A stretch of 64,000 nt of DNA from Chitinophaga agri (lineage in GTDB: Bacteria; Bacteroidota; Bacteroidia; Chitinophagales; Chitinophagaceae): assembly GCF_010093065.1 (NCBI RefSeq), contig NZ_CP048113.1, positions 5,146,001-5,210,000 on the forward strand. Reading direction: 5' to 3'. A program made the position numbers and the translations under genes. Each line of letters starts with the position of its first letter. Position 1 is the stretch's first letter. Of this stretch, positions 15,503 to 25,503 are shown piece after piece. Below the pieces are notes generated by a model, which searched no databases, had not been told where the DNA came from, and worked only from the letters and a program-made list of their open reading frames with translations.

Positions 15503-16555
15503 ATGGATTTGCTTGCTGAAGCAATGGCTACTGCCAAAGCTGTCAAACTACGTTATGTGAAGTCTGGTACCAAAGGGTATAGCCGGGAAAGAGTAAAAGA
15601 CGGCTTTCAGTACCGTGATCAGCATGGAGATATCATTAAAGACGATGAGGTATTAAAACGTATACGCGGATTAGTATTGCCTCCTGCCTGGGAACAAGTC
15701 TGGATCTCTCCATACGCTAATGGACATTTACAGGCAACAGGTATTGATGCCGCAGGCAGAAGGCAATACCGCTATCATTCCACCTGGGCTAAAGTCCGGA
15801 ATGAAACCAAATACGACCGCCTGCTACATTTTGGGGAGAAACTACCGCAACTACGTGAGCAGATTAAGGCCGCATTGAGAAAGAAAAGCCTTGATAAAGA
15901 GAAAGTTACGGCCATCGCGCTCAGCGTCATGCAGGAAACGCTTATAAGGGTCGGCAATGTCTCTTATGAGAAATTATATGGCTCCTATGGCCTCACAACC
16001 CTCCATTCACAACATGTGAAAATAGACGGAAATACCGCCTTTTTTAAGTTTAAGGGAAAGAAGGGTGTATTACATAAGATCACGCTTAAACACGCCCAGT
16101 TAGCCAGATTACTACAGAAAGTAAGAGAGATCCCCGGGCAGGAACTATTTCAATATTACGAAGAGGAAGAACACAAAAGCCTCGATTCCGGGGATATCAA
16201 TGAATATCTTAAATTATGGACTGGAGACGACTTTACCTGTAAAGATTTTCGTACCTGGTCGGGTACCGTCAATGCATTAAATCTGCTGGCTGATCTGACC
16301 CCATTCACTTCCGCACATCAATGTAAGCAGAACCTGGTCCAGATCATTGACAGTGTCGCTGGTAAGCTGGGCAATACAAGAGCTGTATGTAAGAAATATT
16401 ACATTCACCCCAGGATACTTGATGCATATGAGCAATGTGAACTGGAACCATATCTGGAGGAACTAAGAGCGGGCAGAACAAAAAATTCTGAAGAGGGGCT
16501 GCATAATGATGAGAAGGTGCTACTGAAATTCATGAAAGAACATAAAAAGGGATAG
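15503..16555 (+). CDS. DNA topoisomerase IB
   Basis: 350 residues, the size of bacterial/poxvirus-type TopIB. N-terminal domain about 1-95, with IRGLVLPPAWEQVWI and GRRQYRYH. The catalytic domain holds the Arg in LIRVGN, a Lys in FKFKGKKG, KDFRTWSGT with the second Arg, and the nucleophile Tyr in CKKYYIHPRIL. It relaxes supercoils through a 3'-phosphotyrosine bond. In bacteria the gene often travels with stress and repair genes, as here beside Ku and LigD. It probably shares a transcript with the SDR gene upstream; a hairpin follows at 16601. Confidence 0.95.
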   Translation: MDLLAEAMATAKAVKLRYVKSGTKGYSRERVKDGFQYRDQHGDIIKDDEVLKRIRGLVLPPAWEQVWISPYANGHLQATGIDAAGRRQYRYHSTWAKVRNETKYDRLLHFGEKLPQLREQIKAALRKKSLDKEKVTAIALSVMQETLIRVGNVSYEKLYGSYGLTTLHSQHVKIDGNTAFFKFKGKKGVLHKITLKHAQLARLLQKVREIPGQELFQYYEEEEHKSLDSGDINEYLKLWTGDDFTCKDFRTWSGTVNALNLLADLTPFTSAHQCKQNLVQIIDSVAGKLGNTRAVCKKYYIHPRILDAYEQCELEPYLEELRAGRTKNSEEGLHNDEKVLLKFMKEHKKG

Positions 16556-16600
16556 CGTTGACCTGGAACAGGTCAACAGCCGCTATATCTTCTGTATAAA

Positions 16601-16643
16601 AAGCCGGGTGCAATCCATCATGATAATAGATTGCACCCGGCTT
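16601..16643. terminator. bidirectional terminator
   Basis: Perfect 15-bp arms at 16601-16615 and 16629-16643 (core GCCGGGTGCAAT) between the convergent TopIB gene and the small gene at 16750. Confidence 0.8.
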
Positions 16644-16749
16644 AATACATTTTAGCTGTACGTCAATAAGTAGTAATTACGATTTGCAGCGACTGTGATC
16701 GGATAGTGATAAATGTCTCCGCCGCACGAGCATTCGTAATCAAAATGAT

Positions 16750-17097
16750 TTACGCGAAGATCAGCTGATCTTCTCTGTCTTCTACCGGTATTTTCTGGAT
16801 AAACTCATCAAAACCGGATTCCTCGTGCGTGCTGTAAGCACCATAGGCATCCAGTACATAACCAATTTCTCCCTCTTTGTCCTCAATTAGATACAATACA
16901 GACATATCGCCCGGATCAGATTCCCCTTCAAACCGGTAGGTTTTAATGATCTTCAATTCTTCAGGATTGTAGATCTTTTGTTTCTCTGTATTCTGCATGC
17001 GCCCGTGATCACTCATCTTCAATTCGTGGTCTAGGCCTTTCTCATGCAGTTTTTGCATCACCCGGCTAAGGGTGGTCATTTCGCCTGGCTTTTCCAT
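16750..17097 (-). CDS. small conserved protein, often misnamed phosphoribosylpyrophosphate synthetase
   Basis: 115 residues from the ATG at 17097 (a TTG at 17103 is the alternative). The block TYRFEGESDPGDMSVLY and the following GYVLDAYGAYS match a small Bacteroidota family that carries the database name phosphoribosylpyrophosphate synthetase. It lacks the PRPP-binding and ATP-binding domains of true Prs and is about a third of its length, so that name should not be trusted. No signal peptide. It is read opposite to the repair cluster and diverges from ku with about 94 bp between starts. Confidence 0.75.
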   Translation of the reverse strand: MEKPGEMTTLSRVMQKLHEKGLDHELKMSDHGRMQNTEKQKIYNPEELKIIKTYRFEGESDPGDMSVLYLIEDKEGEIGYVLDAYGAYSTHEESGFDEFIQKIPVEDREDQLIFA

Positions 17098-17191
17098 AAA
17101 CAAAGGTTTTTGTTACATAACTAAAATCCAAAAGACGTGCCATGGCATATAGTTTGGTTTTCACTCAGTATCACTTCTAAACTAATTTTTT

Positions 17192-17980
17192 ATGAGAGCT
17201 GTTTGGTCAGGAACAATCGGTTTCGGGTTAGTTAATATACCCATCAAATTGTACAGCGCCGTGCAGGATAGCAGACTGGATCTGGACATGCTGGATAGAA
17301 AAGATCACGCCCATATCAAATTCAAAAGGGTTAATGAAGACACCGGTAAGGAAGTAGCATGGGAGCAGATTGTAAAGGGTTATCTGTACAATGACGAATA
17401 CATCATCCTTGAGGATGAAGACTTTCAGGAAGCCAGTCCCGAGAAAAGTAAGATCATCACTATCGAGTCATTCGTAGAACTGACTGAGATTGATGATATC
17501 TATTTTGAGACACCTTACTTTATTGAACCGGATAAGGCTGGTGTGAAGGCATACGATCTCTTACTGAAAACGTTACAGAAAACGGGTAAGGCCGGTCTGG
17601 GGCGTTTTGTACTCAGAACGAGTGAACACCTGGCCATTATACGTCCGCGGGAAGACTACCTGATGTTGCAACAACTAAGATTTGCCCAGGAGATCCGTTC
17701 TCCGGAAGAACTGTCTTTCCCCGCCAACACAAAGATCAGTAAGAAAGAACTTGACATGGCGATCCAGCTGGTCGACAGCTATACAACCGATTTTGATATC
17801 AGCCAGTATAAGGATACCTACCATGAAGACCTGATGAAGATCATAAAAGCGAAAGCCAGTGGTAAGCGCCGCACTGTCAAGAAAATGAAGGTTGTTCATA
17901 CCAAGAGCAGCGACCTGTTCAGTCAGTTAAAAGCTAGTCTTAACCCAGGAGGTAGTAGTAGTAAAAAACGTGCATCATGA
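17192..17980 (+). CDS. ku: Ku protein of bacterial non-homologous end joining
   Basis: 262 residues, a typical bacterial Ku core. It begins MRAVWSGTIGFGLVNIPIKL, the standard family start, and continues with KRVNEDTGKEV and FVLRTSEHLAIIRP. The core forms a homodimeric ring on DNA ends. The C-terminal 40 residues are Lys/Ser-rich, as in other bacterial Ku tails that recruit LigD and bind DNA. The stop overlaps the ATG of ligD by 4 bp, giving coupled translation of the two-part repair machine. Confidence 0.97.
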   Translation: MRAVWSGTIGFGLVNIPIKLYSAVQDSRLDLDMLDRKDHAHIKFKRVNEDTGKEVAWEQIVKGYLYNDEYIILEDEDFQEASPEKSKIITIESFVELTEIDDIYFETPYFIEPDKAGVKAYDLLLKTLQKTGKAGLGRFVLRTSEHLAIIRPREDYLMLQQLRFAQEIRSPEELSFPANTKISKKELDMAIQLVDSYTTDFDISQYKDTYHEDLMKIIKAKASGKRRTVKKMKVVHTKSSDLFSQLKASLNPGGSSSKKRAS

Positions 17981-20544
17981 GTAGCCTGAGAACATACGAC
18001 CAGAAACGCAATTTCAAGGAAACTGCGGAGCCCAAAGGCGGGAAAAGAAAGAGTGGTGGCAAGGAGCATATCTTCGTTATACAACGGCATCATGCTTCAC
18101 GCCTGCATTATGACTTCCGTCTGGAAGTAGATGGCGTACTGAAAAGCTGGGCAGTGCCGAAAGGGCCTTCCATGAATCCTTCAGATAAAAGACTGGCCAT
18201 GCAGGTGGAAGATCATCCATACGATTACAAAGACTTCGAAGGTGTCATTCCAGAAGGGAACTATGGAGCTGGTTTTGTCTATGTCTGGGATAAGGGAAGC
18301 TATGAACTTTTGCATGGTGATGGTGCCAGCTTCGACAAGGAAGCCGGTAAAGAGATCAGGGAAGGTAACCTGAAAATTCGCCTGAAAGGCCGGAAGGTAA
18401 AGGGGGAGTTCGCCCTAGTCAGAATGAAAAACTCAGATGATAATGCCTGGCTGCTGCTGAAACACAAAGACGATTACGCGGTAAAAGGTACTTACGATAG
18501 TGAGAATTATACCCCGCAGCGCATCAAAGACAGAGGTGTGAAAGAAAAGGAGAAGATGAAGACAGGTACTAAGAAAAAGGCGGCGCCAGCAAAAGAGAAA
18601 GCAAAGACAGCCACCAGGGCTAAGACGAAGCGCGAACTGTTCACACCCATGATGGCAACCCTGGTAGATGCCCCTTTCAACAGGGATGGCTGGTTGTTTG
18701 AAACAAAATGGGACGGATACAGGGCTATTGCAGACGTGAGCAAGGGCAAGGTAGAACTGTATTCCAGGAACCATCTTTCTTTCAATAAAGATTATGCACC
18801 GGTTGTGACAGCATTGGAAAAACTGAAGCATAATGCTGTGTTGGATGGGGAAATAGTCATTCTGAAAAAGGATGGTACATCGGATTTTCAGGCATTGCAA
18901 AACTATAAGAATGACGCCTCAGGTAACCTGGTCTATGTAGTGTTTGATATGTTGGAGCTGGACGGACAGGACCTGACAGCCATGCCATTGATCCAGCGAA
19001 AGGAACTGCTGAAAGAGGTGATTAAACAGCTCAAAAGCAAAACTGTGGTCTATTCAGACCATGTACTGGATACCAGTGACAAGCTGTATAATGAAGCAAA
19101 GCAGAAAGGCTGGGAAGGCATTATAGCGAAGGAAGCAGAGAGTTTATATGCGGAAGGGAAACGTACACTTTCCTGGCTGAAAATAAAGATCATTGGTGAA
19201 CAGGAGGCTATTATCTGCGGATATACCGAGCCAAAAGGAAGCAGGAAAAAGATAGGCTCCCTCGTGCTGGGTGTGTATGACGATAAGAAAAACCTCAGGT
19301 ATGTGGGTAATTGTGGTGGTGGTTTAGACGGAACGCTGATCAATGAACTGTATGAGAAGATGCAGCCACTCATCCAAAAATCATCTCCCTTTGATGAAAA
19401 GGTGAGAACGAATACGCCTGTGACCTGGGTAAAGCCGACGTTGGTATGTCAGGTGAAATTCTCTTCCTGGACAAGCGACAAACATCTGCGTCAGCCGGTA
19501 TTCCTGGGGCTCAGGAAAGATAAACCAGCCACTGAAGTACAGAAGGAAACTCCTAAATCAGCTAAGATGGCAACAAAGAAAGCTGCTACAACGGCCCCGG
19601 CTAAAGCTGGTCGTGAGGATGAAAGCACTGTGGCATTGAATGGTAAGAAGGTTCCACTGACCAACCAGAATAAGCTGTACTGGCCGGATGAAAAGATAAC
19701 AAAAGGGGAGTTGGTGGATTACTATATCACAATGGCAGACTACGTATTGCCGTATCTGAAAGATCGCCCTCTGAGCCTGCACCGCTTCCCGAATGGCATT
19801 AAAGATGCCGGATTTTATCAGAAAGATATGGATACCGCATCTGCTCCTGACTGGCTGAAAACGGTATCGTTACATGCTGCTTCTGCCTCCCGTGATGTAG
19901 ATTACCTGGTGTGTAATAATGCTGCGACACTGGTGTATATGGCTAATCTTGGTTGTATTGAAATGAATCCATGGTTATCCCGTGTGAAGAAGCTGGATAA
20001 TCCGGATTATATCGTACTGGACCTTGACCCTGAGAATATCGCCTTTAAATATGTAGTGGAGACGGCATTGGCTATCAAGTCCCTGCTGGATCAACTCGGG
20101 GTGACTGCATTCTGTAAGACATCAGGGGCTTCTGGTATACATATTTATGTGCCGACAGGAGGGAAGTATAATTATGAAACCTGCCGGTTATTTGCCGAGT
20201 ATGTAGCCAAACAGGTACAGCAGGAATTGCCCCAAACAACCAGTGTGATCCGCACAAAGTCGAAGCGTAACAAGAAAGTGTATATCGATTATATGCAGAA
20301 TAGTCGTGGACAAACTGTGGCCTCTCCTTATTCTGTAAGGCCTAAACCAGGAGCAACGGTATCGGCCCCGCTACAATGGGATGAGCTTACAGACGATCTT
20401 GCGATCAGCAATTTTACGATATATAATATGGCTGACAGGTTGAAGGAGATCGGTGACCTGTGGAAGGATATCGATAAAACAAAGAATGATCTGCGTAAAG
20501 CGATCAGTAAGATAGAAGATCTGGCACAGGCGGATGTGGAATAA
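17977..20544 (+). CDS. ligD: multifunctional DNA ligase D
   Basis: 855 residues with all three LigD parts in the order phosphoesterase, ligase, polymerase (as in Pseudomonas, not Mycobacterium). PE domain about 30-190: QRHHASRLHYDFRLE and KGPS. ATP-dependent ligase about 220-520: nucleotidyl Lys in FETKWDGYR, then ELYSRN, DGEIV, EGIIAK and WLKIK. Polymerase/primase about 550-850: LTNQNKLYWP, DRPLSLHRFP, the LDLDPE metal-binding acids and SGASGIHIYVP. Lys/Ala-rich linkers separate the domains. It fills and seals breaks held by Ku. Four-base overlap with ku. Confidence 0.97.
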   Translation: MSSLRTYDQKRNFKETAEPKGGKRKSGGKEHIFVIQRHHASRLHYDFRLEVDGVLKSWAVPKGPSMNPSDKRLAMQVEDHPYDYKDFEGVIPEGNYGAGFVYVWDKGSYELLHGDGASFDKEAGKEIREGNLKIRLKGRKVKGEFALVRMKNSDDNAWLLLKHKDDYAVKGTYDSENYTPQRIKDRGVKEKEKMKTGTKKKAAPAKEKAKTATRAKTKRELFTPMMATLVDAPFNRDGWLFETKWDGYRAIADVSKGKVELYSRNHLSFNKDYAPVVTALEKLKHNAVLDGEIVILKKDGTSDFQALQNYKNDASGNLVYVVFDMLELDGQDLTAMPLIQRKELLKEVIKQLKSKTVVYSDHVLDTSDKLYNEAKQKGWEGIIAKEAESLYAEGKRTLSWLKIKIIGEQEAIICGYTEPKGSRKKIGSLVLGVYDDKKNLRYVGNCGGGLDGTLINELYEKMQPLIQKSSPFDEKVRTNTPVTWVKPTLVCQVKFSSWTSDKHLRQPVFLGLRKDKPATEVQKETPKSAKMATKKAATTAPAKAGREDESTVALNGKKVPLTNQNKLYWPDEKITKGELVDYYITMADYVLPYLKDRPLSLHRFPNGIKDAGFYQKDMDTASAPDWLKTVSLHAASASRDVDYLVCNNAATLVYMANLGCIEMNPWLSRVKKLDNPDYIVLDLDPENIAFKYVVETALAIKSLLDQLGVTAFCKTSGASGIHIYVPTGGKYNYETCRLFAEYVAKQVQQELPQTTSVIRTKSKRNKKVYIDYMQNSRGQTVASPYSVRPKPGATVSAPLQWDELTDDLAISNFTIYNMADRLKEIGDLWKDIDKTKNDLRKAISKIEDLAQADVE

Positions 20545-20597
20545 TAATTGTTTTACACGACACGGTAGTAATTTTTAGACCCTGAAAATGAACCGTT

Positions 20598-21059
20598 ATG
20601 CAAACAGTTAATCATCGCAATCATCATGTTAATCTGGCTCCCGTATACGGCATCATCATATCGGTAATTGCTGTAGTGTTCACTATTATCTTCTACTTTA
20701 CGAATATGGCGGGTAACCTTTGGACGGGATATTTCGGTAATCTGCTGATGTTTCTCGGTGTATTGTTCTCTGTTATCCACTATAATAGTCAGCATCATGA
20801 GAAAACCTCCTCGCTGGCTTTATTTGCTATGGGATTCAGAACAACATTATGGGCCACGATCATCATCTCGTTATTCACGATTATGATGCATTTTATTGCA
20901 ACCTCTCAGATCGGCAATGATAATTTCAATTTCTGGATATACCTGGCGGGTAATGTATTGTTTACAAATATTGTATTAGGATTGCTGGCTTCCGCATTGT
21001 CAGCCATGGTGTTCAAAAAGAACCAGAAGACGACGAGACCGGAGCAAAGATCACATTAG
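20598..21059 (+). CDS. membrane protein, DUF4199-like
   Basis: 153 residues with four predicted membrane helices (about 13-34, 42-60, 76-98, 112-140), charged ends and no signal peptide. Pattern and length resemble the Bacteroidota DUF4199 proteins, which have no known function; this assignment is by eye. It begins 53 bp after ligD on the same strand and overlaps the end of the convergent chromate transporter gene by 9 bp. Confidence 0.6.
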   Translation: MQTVNHRNHHVNLAPVYGIIISVIAVVFTIIFYFTNMAGNLWTGYFGNLLMFLGVLFSVIHYNSQHHEKTSSLALFAMGFRTTLWATIIISLFTIMMHFIATSQIGNDNFNFWIYLAGNVLFTNIVLGLLASALSAMVFKKNQKTTRPEQRSH

Positions 21060-22244
21060 CCAGCCTAATATAAGGCAGGCGAGGACTATAAACGGGGATG
21101 GTATACGCGACAGGAAAAGGATGGAGAGCGTACCCAGTGCGATAGCGATATTATACCAGGTATGTGGGATGGCCAGGAACAATATAATCGTGGCTGCCCA
21201 CATAATCCCTACTACCGTGGCATTAATTCCCTCCAATGCCCGGTAAATAACTACGTATTTCTTCAGATTATGCCATATCGGGAAGAAGAATAGCACTAAT
21301 AGCAGACTGGGTAAGAAAATGGCAACAGGTGCCAGTATACAGCCCAGTAACTGATATCCCGGACCAAGGCTCCGCATCACCATACCACCTACATAAGCAG
21401 TGATAGAAAACGTTGGACCTGGTAATGCCCGCATAATACCCGCTCCTGTCAGCAATTCTTCCGCATTCATGAATTGTGTCTTCGCGCGGGATACATACTG
21501 TTCCAGCATCATCGCGATCAGAATGTCTCCTCCACCAAATACAAGGCTCCCAAAACGATAGAAGTTCTCAAACAGGTTGAACGGCCTGCGGGTGATCCAG
21601 TCATGTGTACGCGCCAGTTCCGAGAAAAAACCCGCCAGAATAAACAGTAATGCAAATAGCCATATATTGGTCCACCTGATCTTCTTGGGTTTCTCATGGA
21701 AGTCGGGTATACGTTTATCACTGAAATTTGATACAACGCCCCCTAATATGATCAGACAGGGAAATGTCCATGGCGATTTAAGGAAATAGGAGGCCAGCAG
21801 TGAAACGACCATGATCACCCCCGTAGCCAGGTTACGTATACTGATACGGAATGCCCGCATGCTTCCATAGATCAGGAAACCGACAGCCATAGGTTGTACG
21901 TACTTAAATATATCAGTGTTGAGGGCTTTCTGGTCAAAATACTGTAACAGGAAGCTGAGTGAGCCCATAAGTATACAGGCAGGTGCGATCCATATCAGGA
22001 GTGTTGCTACGGCGAGTGTGACACCGCCTCTCTTGTAACCGATGAGTGTAAGCGTCTGGGAAGAAGAAGCACCGGGTAGCAGCTGACAGAAAGCATTGTA
22101 TTCCATCAGTTCCTGTTCAGTCACATCCCTTCGCTGATGTACAAATGTCTTCAACATCATCGCCAGGTGGCCCTGAGGCCCCCCGTATGCTGTGATGCTA
22201 TGCATGAAGACAGCTTTGAGGAAAGGTATATGACGAAGGAACAC
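21051..22244 (-). CDS. chrA: chromate transporter, long form
   Basis: 397 residues with a GTG start, which lets the family's usual [11 protein letters not shown] beginning be kept. The two-fold repeat of the CHR family is visible: first half with [13 protein letters not shown] and [17 protein letters not shown], second half with [19 protein letters not shown] and [20 protein letters not shown]. About ten membrane helices. It exports chromate or another oxyanion by proton antiport; the substrate in Bacteroidota is not certain. No regulator lies next to it. It ends overlapping the convergent membrane-protein gene. Confidence 0.93.
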   Translation of the reverse strand: MFLRHIPFLKAVFMHSITAYGGPQGHLAMMLKTFVHQRRDVTEQELMEYNAFCQLLPGASSSQTLTLIGYKRGGVTLAVATLLIWIAPACILMGSLSFLLQYFDQKALNTDIFKYVQPMAVGFLIYGSMRAFRISIRNLATGVIMVVSLLASYFLKSPWTFPCLIILGGVVSNFSDKRIPDFHEKPKKIRWTNIWLFALLFILAGFFSELARTHDWITRRPFNLFENFYRFGSLVFGGGDILIAMMLEQYVSRAKTQFMNAEELLTGAGIMRALPGPTFSITAYVGGMVMRSLGPGYQLLGCILAPVAIFLPSLLLVLFFFPIWHNLKKYVVIYRALEGINATVVGIMWAATIILFLAIPHTWYNIAIALGTLSILFLSRIPSPFIVLACLILGWLM

Positions 22245-22465
22245 GTTTGATGTAATTGTTCGGCTGCCCGAATTTCAATAATTTCCGGACAATTACAAAC
22301 TATAAAGCGACAAACTGTTGATTTTCTTCGGTTAATAGTAGAATGTACAGGCATAATACTTGTTGTACAGTATCAATACTTTGCAGGATATTGAACATTT
22401 CCCACCCTGATCTAATAGCCTGTTAATTTATTGGTAATGAATTATTTACTCATAGAACCGGTTAT

Positions 22466-23506
22466 ATGAAGAGATTTCTTATTCTCCTATGCATCACGAT
22501 CTCGCTGAATGTACACGCCCAGTTATCATTCTATAACAGTGACGCTTATTGGGCAAATTTCTGCCTGCAGCCGGACTGTATTCAGCCTGCTCAGACGGAT
22601 ACCTGCCTCGTTTTCGTCAGTAACAGGCATCTCCACAAGGATAGTTTACGGTTTGTGGATGAATATGTGGACACGCTTGGCCTTAAATACTTCTTTTTGC
22701 AGAAAAATGCCGGCAAATGGAATGTTTATCAAACGGCTACACTAGCTGCCGCCATGCGTTTACTGCCTGAAAAGCGGGACATTGTCGTGTATACCGAGGG
22801 GATGGGTAAGATCTTCACCACCAATGTGGAACGTGCTTTACTCATGCGGTCACAGTATAATGTGAACGTGATCATGTTTGATTACGCCAGTATCAATACA
22901 ACCTTTAAACCAGCCCGGAACTTCAGATTTGCACGGGCAAATGCCCGGTTGTCAGCCCCCCATTATTACAAATTGCTGCGCGAGATACAGCAGGCCCGCC
23001 GGGGGCAGGAAGACTGGATGCAGCAGGTAAAGGTCTCTACTTTCTGTCACAGTATGGGTAATATTATTATGATGGAGATGATGAAGGGACAGGATTATCA
23101 GCAGCTAAACAAAGAACCGTTTATTGATAATGTAGTGATCAACGCCGCCTGTGTGCCTTCCCGTGGACATGAGGAATGGGTAGAAAATATACGCTTCGCA
23201 AATAAGATATATATCCACTACAACAGGGCGGACTGGCAGTTGAAAGGTGCGCATTTAATAACAATGACTCCCCAGCTGGGAGAGAAGCTAAAAGGAACGC
23301 TGGCGCATAATGCTACTTATATCAACTTCAGGGAACAGGTAGGTAGTCAGCATAGCTATTTTCTGAATTTTCCGCAGAATGAATACCGGATGACGAATGA
23401 AATGAGGGATTACTTTGGGCAACTATTTAGTGGAAAAGTAGCCGTGCTGGAAGAGGAAAAGACGTTGGCCAAGAAACAGGGTAGTGCCGCCGGTAGTGTC
23501 AATTAA
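22466..23506 (+). CDS. secreted alpha/beta-hydrolase-like protein (DUF900-like)
   Basis: 346 residues with a Sec signal peptide (MKRFLILLCITISLNVHAQ). The middle contains CLVFVSNRHLHKD near the start, VNVIMFDYAS, and STFCHSMGNIIMMEMM, the nucleophile elbow (Ser in HSMGN), followed by NVVINAACVPS. These are features of alpha/beta hydrolases of the DUF900 kind that act on lipids or esters. The catalytic acid and His cannot be fixed with confidence; a candidate His is in GSQHSYFLNFP. The substrate is unknown. Followed by a strong bidirectional terminator. Confidence 0.65.
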   Translation: MKRFLILLCITISLNVHAQLSFYNSDAYWANFCLQPDCIQPAQTDTCLVFVSNRHLHKDSLRFVDEYVDTLGLKYFFLQKNAGKWNVYQTATLAAAMRLLPEKRDIVVYTEGMGKIFTTNVERALLMRSQYNVNVIMFDYASINTTFKPARNFRFARANARLSAPHYYKLLREIQQARRGQEDWMQQVKVSTFCHSMGNIIMMEMMKGQDYQQLNKEPFIDNVVINAACVPSRGHEEWVENIRFANKIYIHYNRADWQLKGAHLITMTPQLGEKLKGTLAHNATYINFREQVGSQHSYFLNFPQNEYRMTNEMRDYFGQLFSGKVAVLEEEKTLAKKQGSAAGSVN

Positions 23507-23530
23507 AGATAACGGGTATCAGCATACTGA

Positions 23531-23575
23531 CTATAAACGAAAAACGCTCCTTTATGGAGCGTTTTTCGTTTATAG
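23531..23575. terminator. strong bidirectional terminator
   Basis: Perfect 20-bp arms at 23531-23550 and 23556-23575 with a 5-nt loop; the stem core AAAAACGCTCC gives a T run in both directions. It separates the convergent hydrolase and oxygenase genes. Confidence 0.9.
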
Positions 23576-24532
23576 CTATTTTTTAAGACCGATCTCTCTC
23601 AGTCGTTCATCCAGGTATTCGCCGGCAGTAACCGGTTCATAAGCCAGTGGATGTTGGTCGGTGACACAGCTTTCCAGGGCATTCAGTGGCATCTCTGATT
23701 TGGGATGCAGGAAGAATGGAATGGAATAGCGGCTGGTGTGCCACATATCACGCGGTGGGTTTACTACGCGGTGGGTGGTAGATTTCAGGCGGTTATTAGT
23801 CAGTCTTTGCAGCATATCTCCTACATTTACCACAATCTGCTCAGGCAGTGACGTCACCGGTACCCAGTTATTTTGTTTATCGAGGATCTGTAATCCATCT
23901 GCAGAAGCGCCTACCAGCAGGGTTATCAGATTGATATCTTCATGCTGTTCTGCGCGGATAGCAGAAGCCGGTTCTTCTGTGATAGGAGGATAATGTATGG
24001 CTCTCAGAATAGAGTTACCATTATGAATAAACTGATCAAAGTAATGCTCATCCAGTCCCAGGTAGATCGCAATAGCCTGCAATAAAGCTTTACCCGATTT
24101 TTCAAAGCCACGATAGGCATCAAAGAATGTCGGAGTAAAAGCCGGAATCTCTTTCACGACTACGTTTGGAGGGTATTCACTGCCAATCGGATCGTCATCT
24201 TCTACGGTCTGACCAAACTGAAAAAACTCCTTCAGGTCTGGTGCTTCATATCCTTTGGCATGCTCCCTGCCGAACGAAGTATAGCCGCGCTGGCCTGCCA
24301 GTTCCGGGATCTCATAAGATCGCTTGGTTTCCGGAGGAAGTGTAAAGAAAAGCTGCACGTACTTGTACAGTTTCGCAATCAGTTCGTCAGAAATACCATG
24401 GTTTTTTACCGCAACAAAGCCTACTTCCTCATAGGCTTTACCAAGCTGCTCTACAAATGCAGCCTTGCTGGCGGCGTCGCCCGAGGTGAAGGCGGCGAGG
24501 TCCACAACTGGAATGGAATGAGTTATTGCCAT
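23576..24532 (-). CDS. isopenicillin N synthase-like 2-oxoglutarate/Fe(II) oxygenase
   Basis: 318 residues. It opens with IPVVDLAAF and the VGFVAVKNHGI block of the DIOX N domain. The iron site is EQHEDINLITLL (His, Asp) and the distal His in STTHRVVNPP; RYSIPFFLHP supplies the Arg-x-Ser that binds 2-oxoglutarate. It is a non-haem iron oxygenase of the plant-like family found singly in many bacteria; its substrate is unknown. It starts 28 bp after the stop of the exbD gene, on the same strand, and its stop codon lies within the terminator edge. Confidence 0.88.
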   Translation of the reverse strand: MAITHSIPVVDLAAFTSGDAASKAAFVEQLGKAYEEVGFVAVKNHGISDELIAKLYKYVQLFFTLPPETKRSYEIPELAGQRGYTSFGREHAKGYEAPDLKEFFQFGQTVEDDDPIGSEYPPNVVVKEIPAFTPTFFDAYRGFEKSGKALLQAIAIYLGLDEHYFDQFIHNGNSILRAIHYPPITEEPASAIRAEQHEDINLITLLVGASADGLQILDKQNNWVPVTSLPEQIVVNVGDMLQRLTNNRLKSTTHRVVNPPRDMWHTSRYSIPFFLHPKSEMPLNALESCVTDQHPLAYEPVTAGEYLDERLREIGLKK

Positions 24533-24560
24533 ATTATGAGTTTTACCTTACTAAGGTAAC

Positions 24561-25094
24561 TCATTTTAAGAATGCTTCGTCCTCCGGTGTTATATCTACC
24601 ACTGCATAACGTTGAACATGGTTGATCAGCATCTCATCCATAATATCCACCATGTTCTTATAGTTGGCGTTTTTGTCTGCCTTGATGAGTACCATCAGTT
24701 CATCTGCTTTGTGCTGCTGCATAACGCGGTCACGTTTATCGATGATCACATCACGTATGCCCTGGTTATTGGCATAAGATGAGTGTTTAACAACAGGCGG
24801 ATGTGCAGGATCATTGCCAATGCCTTCATAGTAGCTTACTTTATCATTAGCTCCCAGCAGTATTGTGAGTGAGGTACTTTCAGGCAGTACAGAGGGATGT
24901 TCATGATCCTCCCTGGCTGGCATCAGCAGGTCGGTAGTCCTGTGTTTCATCATGGTAGTCGTTAACATGAAAAAGGTAATGAGCAGGAAGCCCAGGTCTA
25001 CCATGGGTGTCATATCGACACGGGTGCTTGCTTTTTTGGAACGGGTGCCTCTTTTACGGCTACGTTCAGAGCCGCCGGTATTCATTTCAGCCAT
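24561..25094 (-). CDS. exbD: ExbD/TolR-family biopolymer transport protein
   Basis: 177 residues. A short basic cytoplasmic tail (RSRKRGTRSKK) precedes VDMTPMVDLGFLLITFFML, the single membrane helix with the Asp that carries protons in the TonB-ExbB-ExbD motor. The periplasmic remainder is about 120 residues, slightly long for the family. No exbB, second exbD or tonB is adjacent in this window, so the partner subunits must be encoded elsewhere. It is co-directional with the oxygenase gene downstream. Confidence 0.9.
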   Translation of the reverse strand: MAEMNTGGSERSRKRGTRSKKASTRVDMTPMVDLGFLLITFFMLTTTMMKHRTTDLLMPAREDHEHPSVLPESTSLTILLGANDKVSYYEGIGNDPAHPPVVKHSSYANNQGIRDVIIDKRDRVMQQHKADELMVLIKADKNANYKNMVDIMDEMLINHVQRYAVVDITPEDEAFLK

Positions 25095-25503
25095 ACAATT
25101 GGTTTAACAGGGTAAAGAATAAATGACTGAAAGCGCTTTCACATATATAGATGCAGCTCGTAATAAAATCCATAAAGCACTTTAAAATTGATAATCAATA
25201 ATGGATCATTGGTTTGCTGTGTCTTATCAGGGTGATTGATTTTGAAGGAAAGTTGAACACCATGGTAACGGGACTTATTGCCCTTAAGAAAGATCGTTAC
25301 ATCATTTTCTTTTTATATGTTTCAATAATGTGTAGTAAGATGATCAGACCCTGATCAGGTACTTTTCAGCAGCCTGGGACGGTATAAAAAGAAGCGGGTG
25401 TATCAAAAGGACTTTGATACACCCGCTCTTTGTTATTTCGGGACTAGACAGTTAATATCCCTGTTCACCGGGTATCAGGCTGCTAACACTACTATTGCAG
25501 GAA
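25095..25503. other. intergenic region between asnS and exbD
   Basis: 409 bp. It holds the asnS terminator (25393-25427) and presumably the exbD promoter; no gene is seen. Confidence 0.5.
25381..25427 (-). terminator. intrinsic terminator of asnS
   Basis: Perfect 15-bp arms at 25393-25407 and 25413-25427 (core GCGGGTGTATC), followed on the minus strand by TCTTTTTATACC. Confidence 0.9.

Noticed and set aside
16750..17097. calling the small protein a phosphoribosylpyrophosphate synthetase
   Set aside because: At 115 residues it lacks the nucleotide and PRPP motifs of the enzyme; the name is a database carry-over.
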